Positions 8,028 through 16,698 are shown, numbered from the stretch's first letter. The stretch: DNA of 64,000 nucleotides from Paenibacillus zeisoli (GCF_003994465.1 NZ_RZNX01000007.1:62001-126000); one strand, 5' to 3'. Notes: generated from the letters alone by a model not told the origin. Numbers and translations are program-made.

Positions 8028-8263
8028 GTCAGACTAAGATCCACTTGATAAATATACTGTTCTCCGCAATGCGGGCAGCTCACAATATGTTCACAGCTTG
8101 ACTGGAGATAAGTCGCTCCATAATATTGGTCAGCTGAGTTATAGGGACTGTAGGGGCCTTTATAATCTTCAAGTCTTCCGCTATCCTCAAGGGGCTGGCT
8201 GCAAGCTGGACAAGCTAATGACAAAGTGAACAGGCCATTACATAGTGAGCATATATAAGACAA
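8024..8263 (-). CDS. Small zinc-ribbon protein, 79 residues
   Basis: I do not recognise a named family. The protein has Cys pairs CSLC and CPAC near the N-terminus and CEHIVSCPHCG near the C-terminus, a layout suited to binding one or two zinc ions. The TTG at 8263 is taken as start because AAGGAG lies nine bases upstream; an ATG at 8317 in the same frame has no ribosome binding site. The site and start are inside a long hairpin (separate entry). The 3' end overlaps the sda stop. Confidence 0.6.
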   Translation of the reverse strand: MSYICSLCNGLFTLSLACPACSQPLEDSGRLEDYKGPYSPYNSADQYYGATYLQSSCEHIVSCPHCGEQYIYQVDLSLT

Positions 8264-8314
8264 AGGGTATCTCTCCTTCTTGGAACGAATGTTTCCAGAA
8301 GTTAAGATACCCTT
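8261..8314 (-). promoter_or_regulatory. Hairpin covering RBS and start of the zinc-ribbon gene
   Basis: Arms AAGGGTATCT and AGATACCCTT (8305-8314 and 8263-8272) pair perfectly over 10 bp. Inside, CTTCTTGGAAC (8276-8286) nearly pairs with GTTTCCAGAAG (8291-8301). On the minus-strand RNA the AAGGAG site and the bases next to the TTG start fall inside this structure. Confidence 0.6.
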
Positions 8315-8354
8315 CATTGTGTTATAACATGTGTCTAGATGGATTGAACTAGGG

Positions 8355-9356
8355 TTAAAGCTTGAGATTGCTGCTGTGTCCCGGTGATAACTTGGCGGAT
8401 GGATCAATATAGACTTTGGCGTTGTTCACCGCTGTAGGAGCCTCGCCGAATCCTACGGCGATCAGCTTTAATTTGCCCGGGTACGTTGTGACGTCTCCAG
8501 CTGCAAAGATACCGGGAACGGAAGTCTCCATTCGGGAATCCACAACAATGGAATTGCTCTCGATCTCAATGCCCCAGTCAGTAATGGGACCGAGGGAAGA
8601 GATGAATCCGAAATTGACAATCACATCGTCAACTTCAATCTCCTGTATCTCATTCGTTTTGGTATGTGTCAGAATCACTCGTTCAATGGGGTCTCCTCCG
8701 TGCAGAGCTGTAATTTCGGTAGGCGTAATCACTTGGACCTTGGAGGACATAAGATTCTCAACACTATGCTCATGCGCCCGGAATTTATCCCGGCGGTGAA
8801 TCAGGGTCACCTGCTCAGCAATCGGTTCAAGCATTAGCGCCCAGTCAACGGCTGAATCGCCTCCGCCGCTAATGAGGACCTTACGGCCTGCAAATTTGTT
8901 AAGATCATTGACAAAATAATGAAGGTTCTTGCCTTCGTAACGGGCAGCTTCTTCAAGTTCTAGACGGCGGGGCTCGAATGCACCTACGCCCGCCGTGATA
9001 ATTACGGCCCGGGCATGATGTTCACCTTGGTCGGTGGTCACTACGAAATGGCGTTCATCTTTTTTTTCTACATTAATAACTTTTTCTTCAAGCCGGATAT
9101 CCGGATTGAAATGTTTGATCTGCTCATTCAGGTTATTCACGAGCTGCTGGGCAGTAACTTTAGGGAAGCCGGCAACGTCATAAATATATTTCTCAGGATA
9201 GAGTGCGGCAAGCTGCCCGCCAAGCTGAGGCATACTTTCGATCAATTTCACGGATGCTTGACGCATTCCGCCGTAAAAAGCAGCAAACATTCCAGCAGGA
9301 CCCCCGCCGATGATAAGCAGATCCGTGAACTCGCTGCTTTGATTAAGGTCTGACAT
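8355..9356 (-). CDS. yumC: Ferredoxin/flavodoxin-NADP reductase, YumC-like
   Basis: A 333-residue flavoprotein of the thioredoxin-reductase-like ferredoxin-NADP+ reductase type 2 family. FAD binding is shown by [14 protein letters not shown] (residues ~17-30) and [21 protein letters not shown] near the C-terminus; the NADP site is the [12 protein letters not shown] block at about residue 164. The CxxC redox pair of thioredoxin reductases is absent, which supports the reductase assignment. The enzyme moves electrons between NADPH and small ferredoxin or flavodoxin carriers. GGAGGTG precedes the ATG. It is divergent from the NDH-2 gene at 9759. Confidence 0.93.
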   Translation of the reverse strand: MSDLNQSSEFTDLLIIGGGPAGMFAAFYGGMRQASVKLIESMPQLGGQLAALYPEKYIYDVAGFPKVTAQQLVNNLNEQIKHFNPDIRLEEKVINVEKKDERHFVVTTDQGEHHARAVIITAGVGAFEPRRLELEEAARYEGKNLHYFVNDLNKFAGRKVLISGGGDSAVDWALMLEPIAEQVTLIHRRDKFRAHEHSVENLMSSKVQVITPTEITALHGGDPIERVILTHTKTNEIQEIEVDDVIVNFGFISSLGPITDWGIEIESNSIVVDSRMETSVPGIFAAGDVTTYPGKLKLIAVGFGEAPTAVNNAKVYIDPSAKLSPGHSSNLKL

Positions 9357-9683
9357 TTAATTAAGCACCTCCGAAATATAAACATAAATCAATATCCTTT
9401 AATTATAATGCTGCTTTCTTTTCTTGCAAATTTTTCTGAAATAAATCAGAAAACGACCCGGGTAATTACGAGAAATATGGCATAAATTCACCTCAAATTA
9501 AGACTTGATCTTTTACTTTAAAGCCTTTATTATTCAAAAGAGTCAAAAGCCCAAATTAGGCAAAATTAAAGAAAAGTCAAGCAAAATCAAGTTGAATTTG
9601 GCCTGATTTTTGCAGAGAACGGCATAAGATCGATGGAACATTATTAAGATGTTCATTATCATGCAACAATACCCTGAGATTTT

Positions 9684-9701
9684 ATGTGTATAATTTCACA
9701 A
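9684..9701. promoter_or_regulatory. Rex-like operator over the -10 box of the NDH-2 gene
   Basis: ATGTGTA-TAAT-TTCACAA matches the 18-bp Rex pattern TTGTGAA-N4-TTCACAA at 12 of 14 fixed positions. It contains a perfect TATAAT (9689-9694), 65 bases before the ATG of an NADH dehydrogenase gene, a classic Rex target. An additional dyad GAACAT-N7-ATGTTC lies about 40 bases further upstream. Confidence 0.6.
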
Positions 9702-9758
9702 ATAATTTCGGCGATTTGAACAAATATAGATTGAGGCAGCTGGAAGGAGAACAAAGAC

Positions 9759-10952
9759 ATGAGTTCCATACCTAAAATCGTTGTTCTGGGTGCTGGATAC
9801 GGTGGGATACTCACCGCTCAGAAACTTCAGAAGGAGTTAAATTATAACGAAGCCGACGTAACCCTGGTGAATCGCCATGATTATCATTATTTTACCACGC
9901 ATCTTCACATGCCTGCTGCAGGGACGGATTCTATAGATCATACACGGGTTCAAATTTCCAAGCTTATTGATGAATTCAAGATAGATCTGGTCAAATCTAA
10001 TGTACAGGAAATTCGTCTCTATGACAAAAAGGTCATCTTGGAAGATGGAACGCTATCCTATGATTATTTAATTATTGCACTGGGCGGTGAACCGGAATCG
10101 TTCGGTATCCCGGGACTTGCCGAGCATGCGATGACGATCCGCAGTATCAATTCCGTGCGTCTGATTCGTCAGCATATTGAGTATCAGTTTGCCCGGTATA
10201 AGATGGATGAGAATCGTAAGGACCGACTTAATTTCGTCATTGGCGGGGCTGGATTTAGCGGGATTGAATTTGTTGCCGAGCTGGCTGACCGGATCCCTGG
10301 CCTATGCAAGGAATATGATGTCGATCCTGCTCTGGTACATATTTATAATGTGGAAGCTGCTCCAACCGCTCTTCCGGGGTTCGATCCGGAACTTGTCGAA
10401 TACGCTATGGATGTTCTTAAGAAGAAGGGAGTCACCTTCAAGATCGGAACAGCGATCAAGGAATGCACACCTAAAGGTGTGATCCTGGCAACGGATGAAG
10501 AGATCAAGTCAGCGACCGTAATTTGGACGGGTGGAATCAGGGGCAACCGCTTGGTGGATGCCGCTGGCTTTGAGACTATGCGCGGCCGTGTGAAGATCGA
10601 CGAATATTTGCGGGCTCCGGGACATGAGAATGTGTTCATTATTGGAGACAATTCTCTCATGTTCAATGAGGAAGGTAGACCTTATCCTCCAACCGCCCAG
10701 ATTGCTATGCAGCAGGGTGTGATCTGTGCCCACAACGTTGTAGCTTCCATCCGCAATCAGCAGCCTAAGAAGTTCGTCTTCAGTAATAAAGGTACGGTGG
10801 CTTCATTGGGTAAAGGAGAAGCTATTGCGACAGTAGGAACCAAGAAATTTAAGGGATGGACAGCTGCTCAGTTGAAAAAGCTGGTTGATATGCGTTATCT
10901 GTTCATTATTGGCGGAATTCCGCTAGTTCTCAGAAAAGGGCGGTTCTTCTAA
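9759..10952 (+). CDS. yumB: Type-II NADH dehydrogenase (Ndh/YumB-like)
   Basis: A 397-residue single-subunit NADH:quinone oxidoreductase. Motifs: FAD-binding LGAGYGGILTA (residues ~10-20), the HYHYFTTHLHMPAAG patch, the NADH-binding IGGAGFSGIEF near residue 166 and the FIIGDNS flavin block near 290. A hydrophobic C-terminus (MRYLFIIGGIPLVLRK) is a likely membrane-docking element, so it acts at the cytoplasmic membrane face reducing menaquinone. A strong GGAAGGAGA precedes the ATG. The promoter carries a Rex-like NADH-sensing operator, which suggests induction when NADH is high. An 85-residue gene follows one base after its stop. Confidence 0.9.
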   Translation: MSSIPKIVVLGAGYGGILTAQKLQKELNYNEADVTLVNRHDYHYFTTHLHMPAAGTDSIDHTRVQISKLIDEFKIDLVKSNVQEIRLYDKKVILEDGTLSYDYLIIALGGEPESFGIPGLAEHAMTIRSINSVRLIRQHIEYQFARYKMDENRKDRLNFVIGGAGFSGIEFVAELADRIPGLCKEYDVDPALVHIYNVEAAPTALPGFDPELVEYAMDVLKKKGVTFKIGTAIKECTPKGVILATDEEIKSATVIWTGGIRGNRLVDAAGFETMRGRVKIDEYLRAPGHENVFIIGDNSLMFNEEGRPYPPTAQIAMQQGVICAHNVVASIRNQQPKKFVFSNKGTVASLGKGEAIATVGTKKFKGWTAAQLKKLVDMRYLFIIGGIPLVLRKGRFF

Positions 10953-10953
10953 G

Positions 10954-11211
10954 ATGCGTCACTGCAGTGTTCAGGTACGCGGGCTGCTTACCCGTGATGA
11001 GCTGGATCGGTATAACGGCCTCATCGAAGCAGGGTCTTTCCTGGAAAGTCAGCAGCGATATGACCTGGCTTACCATGTTCAGAAGGAGATTGATACGCTG
11101 ATTCTTCCGGCAATAGAACGGCTTAAGGAGAAGAGCAGGGATCGGGACCGGGCCACGGCTGAATTCCTTGAATCTCTGAAGCGTCTTGAGCAGGAAGAGG
11201 ATGAGGATTAA
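10954..11211 (+). CDS. Hypothetical protein coupled to the NDH-2 gene
   Basis: An 85-residue, highly charged and mostly helical protein. A short N-terminal region (MRHCSVQVRGLLTRDELDRYN) is followed by helices rich in Asp, Glu, Arg and Lys ending in EQEEDED. The ATG is one base after the NDH-2 stop and has only a weak binding site, so it is probably translated by coupling. I do not recognise the family; a partner or regulator of the dehydrogenase would fit the position but is inference. Confidence 0.65.
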   Translation: MRHCSVQVRGLLTRDELDRYNGLIEAGSFLESQQRYDLAYHVQKEIDTLILPAIERLKEKSRDRDRATAEFLESLKRLEQEEDED

Positions 11212-11242
11212 ATCGCCGGCTTAGATTGAGTTATTGGCAGTC

Positions 11243-11285
11243 AAAAAGGGTGCCTGGGAATGTAACGTTTCCAGGCACCCTTTTT
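11243..11285. terminator. Bidirectional terminator
   Basis: A 15-bp perfect stem, AAAAAGGGTGCCTGG with CCAGGCACCCTTTTT (11243-11257 with 11271-11285), serves the convergent NDH-2 unit and chdC. Confidence 0.93.
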
Positions 11286-11326
11286 GTATGCGTACAGCGG
11301 AATATACTGATCCGCTGCGGTAGACT

Positions 11327-12073
11327 TTAGAGTTTGAGCATTTCGGCGAATAGTTCATCTGTTAGCAGGTTGCCAACATAGAAGCTGCCGAACTCTCCAT
11401 ATCTTGCGCTGACTTCGTCGAAGCGCATCTCATACACGAGCTTCTTGAACTGCAGCGGATCATCTGCGAACAAGGTTACGCCCCACTCCCAATCATCGAA
11501 TCCGACAGAACCGGTGATAATCTGCTTCACCTTACCTGCGTAACCCCGGCCGATGAGGCCGTGACTGCGCATCAAGCTGCGGCGTTCCTCCATGGACAGC
11601 ATGTACCAGTTATCAGCAAGCTCGCGCTTTTTATTCATTGGGTAGAAGCAGATGTGCTTGGATTTCGGTAGTACAGGCTGAAGCCGGGCAATAACTTCCG
11701 GTTTCTGTCTAGGATCTCCTTCGCCTGAAGCGAGGTAGTTACTCAGCTCCACTACACTGACGTAGGAATAAGCTTTAGTAGTATACTGAGCAAAAGTGGT
11801 TTTATTGAAAGCTGTTTCGATCTGATTGATCTCCTCAAGTGACTCACGGAGATACATGAACACGAAGTCAGCCTTTTGTCCAATAATGGAATAGACAGCC
11901 GTGCTTCCTGTACCGGCTTCTTCAATAGAGCCCCATTCCTGCAATAATACATGCAGTTCATCCAGGGCTACTGCTCGTTCCTCATCGTCTGCTGCCTTCC
12001 AGGCGGTCCAATCGATGGAACGGAAATCATGAAGTGCATACCATCCTTCTAGTGTTAAAGCTGCCTCGTTCAT
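11327..12073 (-). CDS. chdC: Coproheme decarboxylase ChdC (HemQ)
   Basis: A 248-residue member of the chlorite-dismutase-like family that in Gram-positive bacteria is the last enzyme of the coproporphyrin-dependent heme route, converting coproheme to heme b with peroxide. Family marks are FYPMNKKRE (a Tyr and Lys that touch the propionates), MRSHGLIGR (the proximal heme His) and the [18 protein letters not shown] block. The ATG at 12073 is chosen because AGGAGTGATAAG sits directly before it; in-frame extensions upstream lack a site. Heme output supports the SDH and other cytochromes encoded in the window. Confidence 0.93.
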   Translation of the reverse strand: MNEAALTLEGWYALHDFRSIDWTAWKAADDEERAVALDELHVLLQEWGSIEEAGTGSTAVYSIIGQKADFVFMYLRESLEEINQIETAFNKTTFAQYTTKAYSYVSVVELSNYLASGEGDPRQKPEVIARLQPVLPKSKHICFYPMNKKRELADNWYMLSMEERRSLMRSHGLIGRGYAGKVKQIITGSVGFDDWEWGVTLFADDPLQFKKLVYEMRFDEVSARYGEFGSFYVGNLLTDELFAEMLKL

Positions 12074-12165
12074 CTTATCACTCCTAATTATTTCATGCTC
12101 TTCTACCATTGTAGCTAATTGAAGCTGGGCGGGCAAATGGCTTCATCAGGTCTTCATAAAGCTCG

Positions 12166-12180
12166 TTGCAGGGCCTGCAA
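12166..12180. promoter_or_regulatory. 15-bp palindrome with T run in the chdC-yuiB gap
   Basis: TTGCAG-GGC-CTGCAA is perfectly symmetrical and is followed by six Ts on the plus strand. It could be an operator for the divergent genes or a small terminator; no plus-strand gene lies immediately upstream. Confidence 0.4.
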
Positions 12181-12230
12181 TTTTTTAGTACACTGACAAT
12201 AGTGTTGAATGAGGGGAGTACGAAGGAGTC

Positions 12231-12530
12231 ATGGGACTGGGATTTATCGTCGTTTTTATATTAATGGTACTATTTTTTGTCATGATGTTCGGTATCGGAT
12301 TTATTTTAAATATGTTGATGAAGACAACATGGTTTCCAAGCTATATCTTCATCATTGTAATTCTGCCTATTGTTGTGTACTCGTTATGGGATCATACACA
12401 GTCGATGGGAGCCTACCTGAAGTCCTTCCATCTGGTGGATTACTTGACAGCGGTTGCAGGACTTGCGGGAGCCATCCTCAGCGGCTGGACTATTCAGAAG
12501 CTACGGCTTGGCGGATACAAAATGTTCTAA
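12231..12530 (+). CDS. yuiB: YuiB-like membrane protein
   Basis: A 99-residue integral membrane protein with three or more hydrophobic segments (residues 3-30, 36-52 and 68-88), matching the YuiB type that lies next to yumC and yumB in Bacillus. No catalytic motif is visible and its function is unknown to me. The ATG at 12231 has GGAG very close (two bases) and GAGGGGAG further upstream, so the start is likely but not certain. It is followed by a clear terminator. Confidence 0.75.
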   Translation: MGLGFIVVFILMVLFFVMMFGIGFILNMLMKTTWFPSYIFIIVILPIVVYSLWDHTQSMGAYLKSFHLVDYLTAVAGLAGAILSGWTIQKLRLGGYKMF

Positions 12531-12549
12531 GTTGGTTCAGGGTTAGAAG

Positions 12550-12580
12550 AGACTGCATCTATTCAGATGCAGTCTTTTTT
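12550..12580 (+). terminator. Terminator after yuiB
   Basis: AGACTGCATCT (12550-12560), loop ATTC, AGATGCAGTCT (12565-12575), then a T run. Confidence 0.95.
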
Positions 12581-12819
12581 GTGCGGGCTCATACCGCAAT
12601 GGAAGGAATTCTGCTGATTGTTCTATTGTATGGTCGGTTCGGATACCCCTTGTGAATGTCCTGGATGCCGATTTAATTAATCTCTTTGACATAGCCGTAG
12701 AACTGTCTTTTTGATATGTATTGATTTCTTCAAAAAAATAATTATAAAGATGTCACAAAAGCATCTATTTTGATTGTTATTACTCATATAAACAGGGCCC
12801 TGGTATGGAAGGAGAAAAT

Positions 12820-13395
12820 ATGGATCAGAAAAGCGAAGAGTTAGAAATAGATATTATTGTGGCTCAAATAAAAGACGGAAACAAGGAAGCGTTTCGAGCG
12901 CTTGTTTGTGAATACCAACGTAAAATTCACGTGTATAGTTACCACATGCTTAGGAATAAAGAAGAGGCTGAGGATGCGGTTCAGGAAATCTTTTTAAAGT
13001 GTTACCAAAATATACACCAATATTCCCAAGGAACATCCTTTTCCGGATGGTTGTATACAGTTGCATATAATCACTGCATTAATTTACTAAAGAAGCGAAG
13101 TTTACGCCATAAGTTGATAGCACTTTATCGTACACAATTGGCTCAAGCAAAGCAGGAAGTAGATTATGCATCCTTATCTATTCAGGACGTATTAGGCTTA
13201 CTATCTGCCGAGGACAGAAACTTGCTTGTGCTTAGAGTATGGGAAGACCTAAGCTTTGATGAAATAAGCAGGATTATGAACTGCAAACCGACAACAGTAC
13301 GTAAAAGGTTTGAGCGTATTCGCAAAAAATTGAAGATGAAAATGATTCAATTGGAGGAGAGCCCAAATGTCCCAAAAACAGCATTTCGAAGATGA
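12820..13395 (+). CDS. ECF-type RNA polymerase sigma factor
   Basis: A 191-residue extracytoplasmic-function sigma factor. Region 2 is visible as FRALVCEYQRKIHVYSYHML...EEAEDAVQEIFLKCYQ with FSGWLYTVAYNHCINLLKK, and region 4 as LSAEDRNLLVLRVWEDLSFDEIS with the helix-turn-helix NCKPTTVRKRFERIRKKLK. The ATG at 12820 follows AAGGAGAAAAT; the ATG 15 bases upstream overlaps that site. The downstream gene starts 29 bases before this stop and encodes a membrane protein suited to be its anti-sigma factor. Codon use is more AT-rich than in neighbouring core genes. Confidence 0.92.
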   Translation: MDQKSEELEIDIIVAQIKDGNKEAFRALVCEYQRKIHVYSYHMLRNKEEAEDAVQEIFLKCYQNIHQYSQGTSFSGWLYTVAYNHCINLLKKRSLRHKLIALYRTQLAQAKQEVDYASLSIQDVLGLLSAEDRNLLVLRVWEDLSFDEISRIMNCKPTTVRKRFERIRKKLKMKMIQLEESPNVPKTAFRR

Positions 13396-14287
13396 TGTGG
13401 AAGAGTTAAAAATTCTATTTAATAAACCGGGTTTGCCTATCCAGGATTTTTCTACAAGAATAATAAATCTTATTGATGAACGGGAATGTAAAACGAATTT
13501 AAAACCTAAAGTTTTCAGACGAACTGCCTTCGTTCTCGCGATCGTGTGCGTACTCTGCGGATTCACCTACGCAACAACAAAATGGATCGAGTTAAAGGAC
13601 AACAACGGAAACGCTGTTATAGAGGTAAGACCAACAGATAGTAGAGTCTTACCTGCATATCAACAAGCACTCGATGAAATCCAGAAAAAGCTTTCTCCTG
13701 GGGAAACTGCTACCGTCTGGTTTGGTAGTAAAGATGATATTCTGAACAAAAAAACAGATCAGGTCATGCATACCTATCGGGGGTATAAATACACTGATTT
13801 CAGTCAATTTACAAAGGCGATTGCAGCTCCATTCGAATCGAGTCAATTTCAGCCTATTCTCTCAGAAGGATATCAATTTAAAGAAGCATCAATCTATAAC
13901 TCTGAGATCGGACTCGGTAAAAAAGGGAAAATGATATTTGGTACAGCTTCAAATGGACAAAAGCTTGGTTACTTTACGCAGAAAGTAATTGGAAATCAAC
14001 CCAACTTCATTGGAATCAGTTATACGAATGGGGAGCAGGAAGTAAGCTATTCAACTTACTTCTCAGGAATGGAAAAAGAAATATTTTTCGATAGTTCTCC
14101 TTCAGTGGATGCTAAAACGGTTATCAATAATGTAGACACCTATTATTATGGTGAAGAGAATACACAGGAGAGATCACTGCGGTGGGCTAAACAAGAGAAT
14201 GGGAGAACAGCTCATTTTGTGTTGAGTAGTACAACCGCGAGCAAAAATGAACTATTGAAAATTGCAAAAAACATCCTTTCTGATTGA
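13367..14287 (+). CDS. Membrane-anchored probable anti-sigma factor
   Basis: A 306-residue protein with a ~50-residue cytoplasmic N-terminus, one membrane helix (TAFVLAIVCVLCGFTYATT, about residues 52-70) and a ~235-residue outer domain. Overlap with the sigma gene (29 bases) and this topology make it the likely anti-sigma partner; no zinc-binding HxxxCxxC motif is seen. GGAGGAG precedes the ATG. The outer domain is rich in Tyr, Ser and Lys and I do not recognise it; it would be the part that senses an envelope signal. AT-rich like its partner. Confidence 0.7.
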   Translation: MSQKQHFEDDVEELKILFNKPGLPIQDFSTRIINLIDERECKTNLKPKVFRRTAFVLAIVCVLCGFTYATTKWIELKDNNGNAVIEVRPTDSRVLPAYQQALDEIQKKLSPGETATVWFGSKDDILNKKTDQVMHTYRGYKYTDFSQFTKAIAAPFESSQFQPILSEGYQFKEASIYNSEIGLGKKGKMIFGTASNGQKLGYFTQKVIGNQPNFIGISYTNGEQEVSYSTYFSGMEKEIFFDSSPSVDAKTVINNVDTYYYGEENTQERSLRWAKQENGRTAHFVLSSTTASKNELLKIAKNILSD

Positions 14288-14357
14288 GTTTATTTAAGGT
14301 CTTGTCTTTATGGCTTTAATATTGAACTAACCGGGAACGATAGTGGAACGCACCATG

Positions 14358-14389
14358 GAGTAGTTGCCGCCGGCAGCTGCTCTATTTTT
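14358..14389 (+). terminator. Terminator after the sigma/anti-sigma pair
   Basis: GAGTAGTTGCC (14358-14368), loop GCC, GGCAGCTGCTC (14372-14382), then TATTTTTA. The stem has two G-T pairs. Confidence 0.8.
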
Positions 14390-14510
14390 ATTGCGCTAAC
14401 GGGCAGGTTATGGACAATAACACAAAATAGTTGAATTATTATCAATATAGCTGCATAATTATACATATTAATTTTTGCCATGCAATAAACATTGGAAGGA
14501 GATAAGCAGG

Positions 14511-15119
14511 ATGATGTTGATTTGTGAGTCAAATTCTCTAGTAGATTATTTGATTGAATCAGATGAAGTCGATTTTAATCACAGCTCCATTAAAGAAAAG
14601 AGTTTAGATCTATTTTCTACATCGTCTAGCGAAGAGGATTTTGTACAGAAAGCTTATGAATTTGTTCGAGATGAAATATCTCATTCGTGGGATATACAAA
14701 GTTCAAGGATAACGTGTAAAGCTTCGGAAACGCTTTTTTATAAGGAAGGTATTTGTTACGCTAAGTCAAATTTACTGTGTGCTATTTTAAGAAGTCGAGG
14801 AATTCCAACTGGATTTTGTTATCAACGACTTACATTAGGTGACACTCCAGATACAGGTTACTGCATCCACGCTCTAAATGCCGTTTTTCTGAAGTCACAA
14901 GGAAGATGGATTCGTTTAGATGCGCGTGGGAACAAACAAGGTGTTCATGCTGAATTTTCACTAGTTGACGAAAAACTGGCATTTAATGTGCGGGAAGAGT
15001 ACGGCGAAATAGATTACTCGACAATATACATAAATCCAAATACTAAAACGATCAGCGCATTAAAGCATAATCCAGATTGTAAGCATATGTATCTCTATGG
15101 CTTACCAACAGAATTGTAG
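14511..15119 (+). CDS. Transglutaminase-like domain protein
   Basis: A 202-residue cytoplasmic protein of the transglutaminase-like cysteine-protease superfamily. The expected catalytic triad is visible: Cys in KEGICYAKSNLL (about residue 83), His in GYCIHALNAVF (about 123) and Asp in IRLDARGNK (about 142). Such proteins may cut or cross-link peptides, or act on amides; the substrate is unknown. The ATG at 14511 follows AAGGAGATAAGCAGG. The gene is markedly AT-rich against the flanking conserved genes, consistent with later acquisition. It is followed 32 bases on by a GNAT gene. Confidence 0.85.
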   Translation: MMLICESNSLVDYLIESDEVDFNHSSIKEKSLDLFSTSSSEEDFVQKAYEFVRDEISHSWDIQSSRITCKASETLFYKEGICYAKSNLLCAILRSRGIPTGFCYQRLTLGDTPDTGYCIHALNAVFLKSQGRWIRLDARGNKQGVHAEFSLVDEKLAFNVREEYGEIDYSTIYINPNTKTISALKHNPDCKHMYLYGLPTEL

Positions 15120-15151
15120 AAATTGAATGCGCGAATGGGAGGAGCTTTACT

Positions 15152-15625
15152 ATGATACGAATTGAGGAAGCATCACTAGACGATTATCCCATTATTACAG
15201 AACTATTTGAACAACTAATCAGAGAAATAACATTAAGGACCAGTAGCACTTCCCCTATTTTTCAGGTTTCGGGTACCTTGGAGAGATGTAAGTATTATCT
15301 AGAGTCCGGAATTTATAAAGTATTTAATGCGATTGATGAGAATAAAGGGCAGATCGTTGGCTTTTTATCATTGTGTGAAAGTAACTCTTTATATGCAGAT
15401 GGGAACTTTGGAATCATTCAAGAGTTTTATGTTCAGCCAGAATACCGTTCAATGGGTGTTGGTTCAAAATTGCTTCTTTCAGCAAAGGAATATGGAAAAA
15501 AGAAGAGTTGGAGGCGGCTGGAGGTAACAACCCCACCTCTTCCGGCGTTTGAAAAAACGATCTCGTTTTATGAAAATGGTGGATTTAATGTTACAGGAGG
15601 TAAGAAATTGAAATATTCAATTTAA
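15152..15625 (+). CDS. GNAT-family N-acetyltransferase
   Basis: A 157-residue acetyltransferase of the GNAT fold. The acetyl-CoA-binding block is visible as IQEFYVQPEYRSMGVGSKLLLSAKEYGKKK (Q/R-x-x-G-x-G/A type loop, RSMGVG at about residues 98-103), followed by the final FYENGGF strand. GGGAGGAG precedes the ATG. Substrate cannot be predicted. It lies in the AT-rich stretch between the transglutaminase-like and PhzF genes, all in the same direction, and probably shares a transcript with them. Confidence 0.85.
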   Translation: MIRIEEASLDDYPIITELFEQLIREITLRTSSTSPIFQVSGTLERCKYYLESGIYKVFNAIDENKGQIVGFLSLCESNSLYADGNFGIIQEFYVQPEYRSMGVGSKLLLSAKEYGKKKSWRRLEVTTPPLPAFEKTISFYENGGFNVTGGKKLKYSI

Positions 15626-15666
15626 TGAGATCAATGAAATTGATCACAATAGGGGACGAGCGGAAC

Positions 15667-16548
15667 ATGAATGTGGAAGTGTATACGTTAAATGCGTTTG
15701 CGAAAGGTGAGCAAGGCGGTAATCCAGCAGGTGTTGTCTTGAAGAATGACCTTTCGCTGGATGTTGCTGAAATGCAGTTCATAGCGAAGGAATTGGGCTA
15801 TTCGGAGACAGCCTTTATGGAGAAATCCCTTCTTGCGGATTATATAATCCGTTATTTCACCCCCGTCAGTGAAGTTGATCTGTGCGGACACGCAACGATC
15901 GCTGCATTTGGACTCATGCATTCGTTAGGTTTGGCAAAGGAAGAGACTTCGTACACGATAGAAACCAAAGCAGGGATATTGGATGTTGATATTAGCTCCG
16001 GCGGTCTTGTCTATTTGTCACAGGCTCTACCACAATTTCTTGAAAGAATATCCTGTGAAGAAATTGCCCCATCTTTGGGGATTGATGCCAAGAACCTCGA
16101 AACCGGGTTGCCTATCCAGATTGTTTCGACGGGGCTGCGGGACATCTTGATTCCGATCCGCAGCAGGAAGCTCTTAAATGAGGTTCAGCCGAATTTTGAC
16201 TCCATCACCGCCATTAGTGAAAAGTATGATGTGATTGGATATCACCTGTTCACGATGGATACTCCAGACGGTGCCGCTGCGGAATGTCGGAATTTTGCGC
16301 CGCTGTACGATATTCCCGAGGAGAGCGCGACAGGAACATCCAACGGTGCTCTTCTCAGCTATTTGTACCATCATGGTAAGCGATCTTTACGGGAAGTGGA
16401 GCAAGTCGTATTCAGGCAAGGGTATTCGATGGACTGTCCTTCTGAAATCAAGGCAGGATTGCGCCTGAGCGAGAGCGGTGAAATCAACCAGGTTCTGGTT
16501 GGCGGTGCAGTGGCTTGCATTGAACGAAGAAACATCATACTAAGCTGA
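15667..16548 (+). CDS. PhzF-family isomerase
   Basis: A 293-residue protein of the PhzF phenazine-biosynthesis-like family (diaminopimelate-epimerase fold). Visible family marks are NAFAKGEQGGNPAGVVL at the N-terminus, the catalytic Glu region LGYSETAFM, VDLCGHATIAAFG and the late ATGTSNGALLSYL loop. No other phenazine genes are present, so the reaction is unknown; most family members outside phenazine clusters have no assigned substrate. The ATG at 15667 matches the family's MNVEVYTLNAF start; an ATG at 15625 overlapping the previous stop would add 14 residues. Confidence 0.88.
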   Translation: MNVEVYTLNAFAKGEQGGNPAGVVLKNDLSLDVAEMQFIAKELGYSETAFMEKSLLADYIIRYFTPVSEVDLCGHATIAAFGLMHSLGLAKEETSYTIETKAGILDVDISSGGLVYLSQALPQFLERISCEEIAPSLGIDAKNLETGLPIQIVSTGLRDILIPIRSRKLLNEVQPNFDSITAISEKYDVIGYHLFTMDTPDGAAAECRNFAPLYDIPEESATGTSNGALLSYLYHHGKRSLREVEQVVFRQGYSMDCPSEIKAGLRLSESGEINQVLVGGAVACIERRNIILS

Positions 16549-16645
16549 CGGCAGCTGTCTAGATGATTTGCGTTAAAAGGATAGATCCATTCAAACTCAT
16601 CATGCAAGGTAAAAAAAGCAGTATGTTGCATTAGTTGAATGACAA

Positions 16646-16698
16646 CAGCGGCGGTCTAAGACTTTATTCTTTAAGTCTTGGTCCGCCGCTGCTTCTTT
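16646..16698 (+). terminator. Terminator after the PhzF gene
   Basis: CAGCGGCGG (16646-16654) pairs with CCGCCGCTG (16683-16691) around an inner AGACTT/AAGTCT helix; GCTTCTTT follows. Confidence 0.8.

Noticed and set aside
12209..12655. 148-codon plus-strand frame overlapping yuiB
   Set aside because: It runs through the yuiB terminator and has no family resemblance; the yuiB frame has the expected membrane-protein pattern.
14320..14410. Possible dispersed repeat around CTAACCGGGA and CTAACGGGCA
   Set aside because: Only short imperfect matches flank a normal terminator; no second copy is seen in the window.
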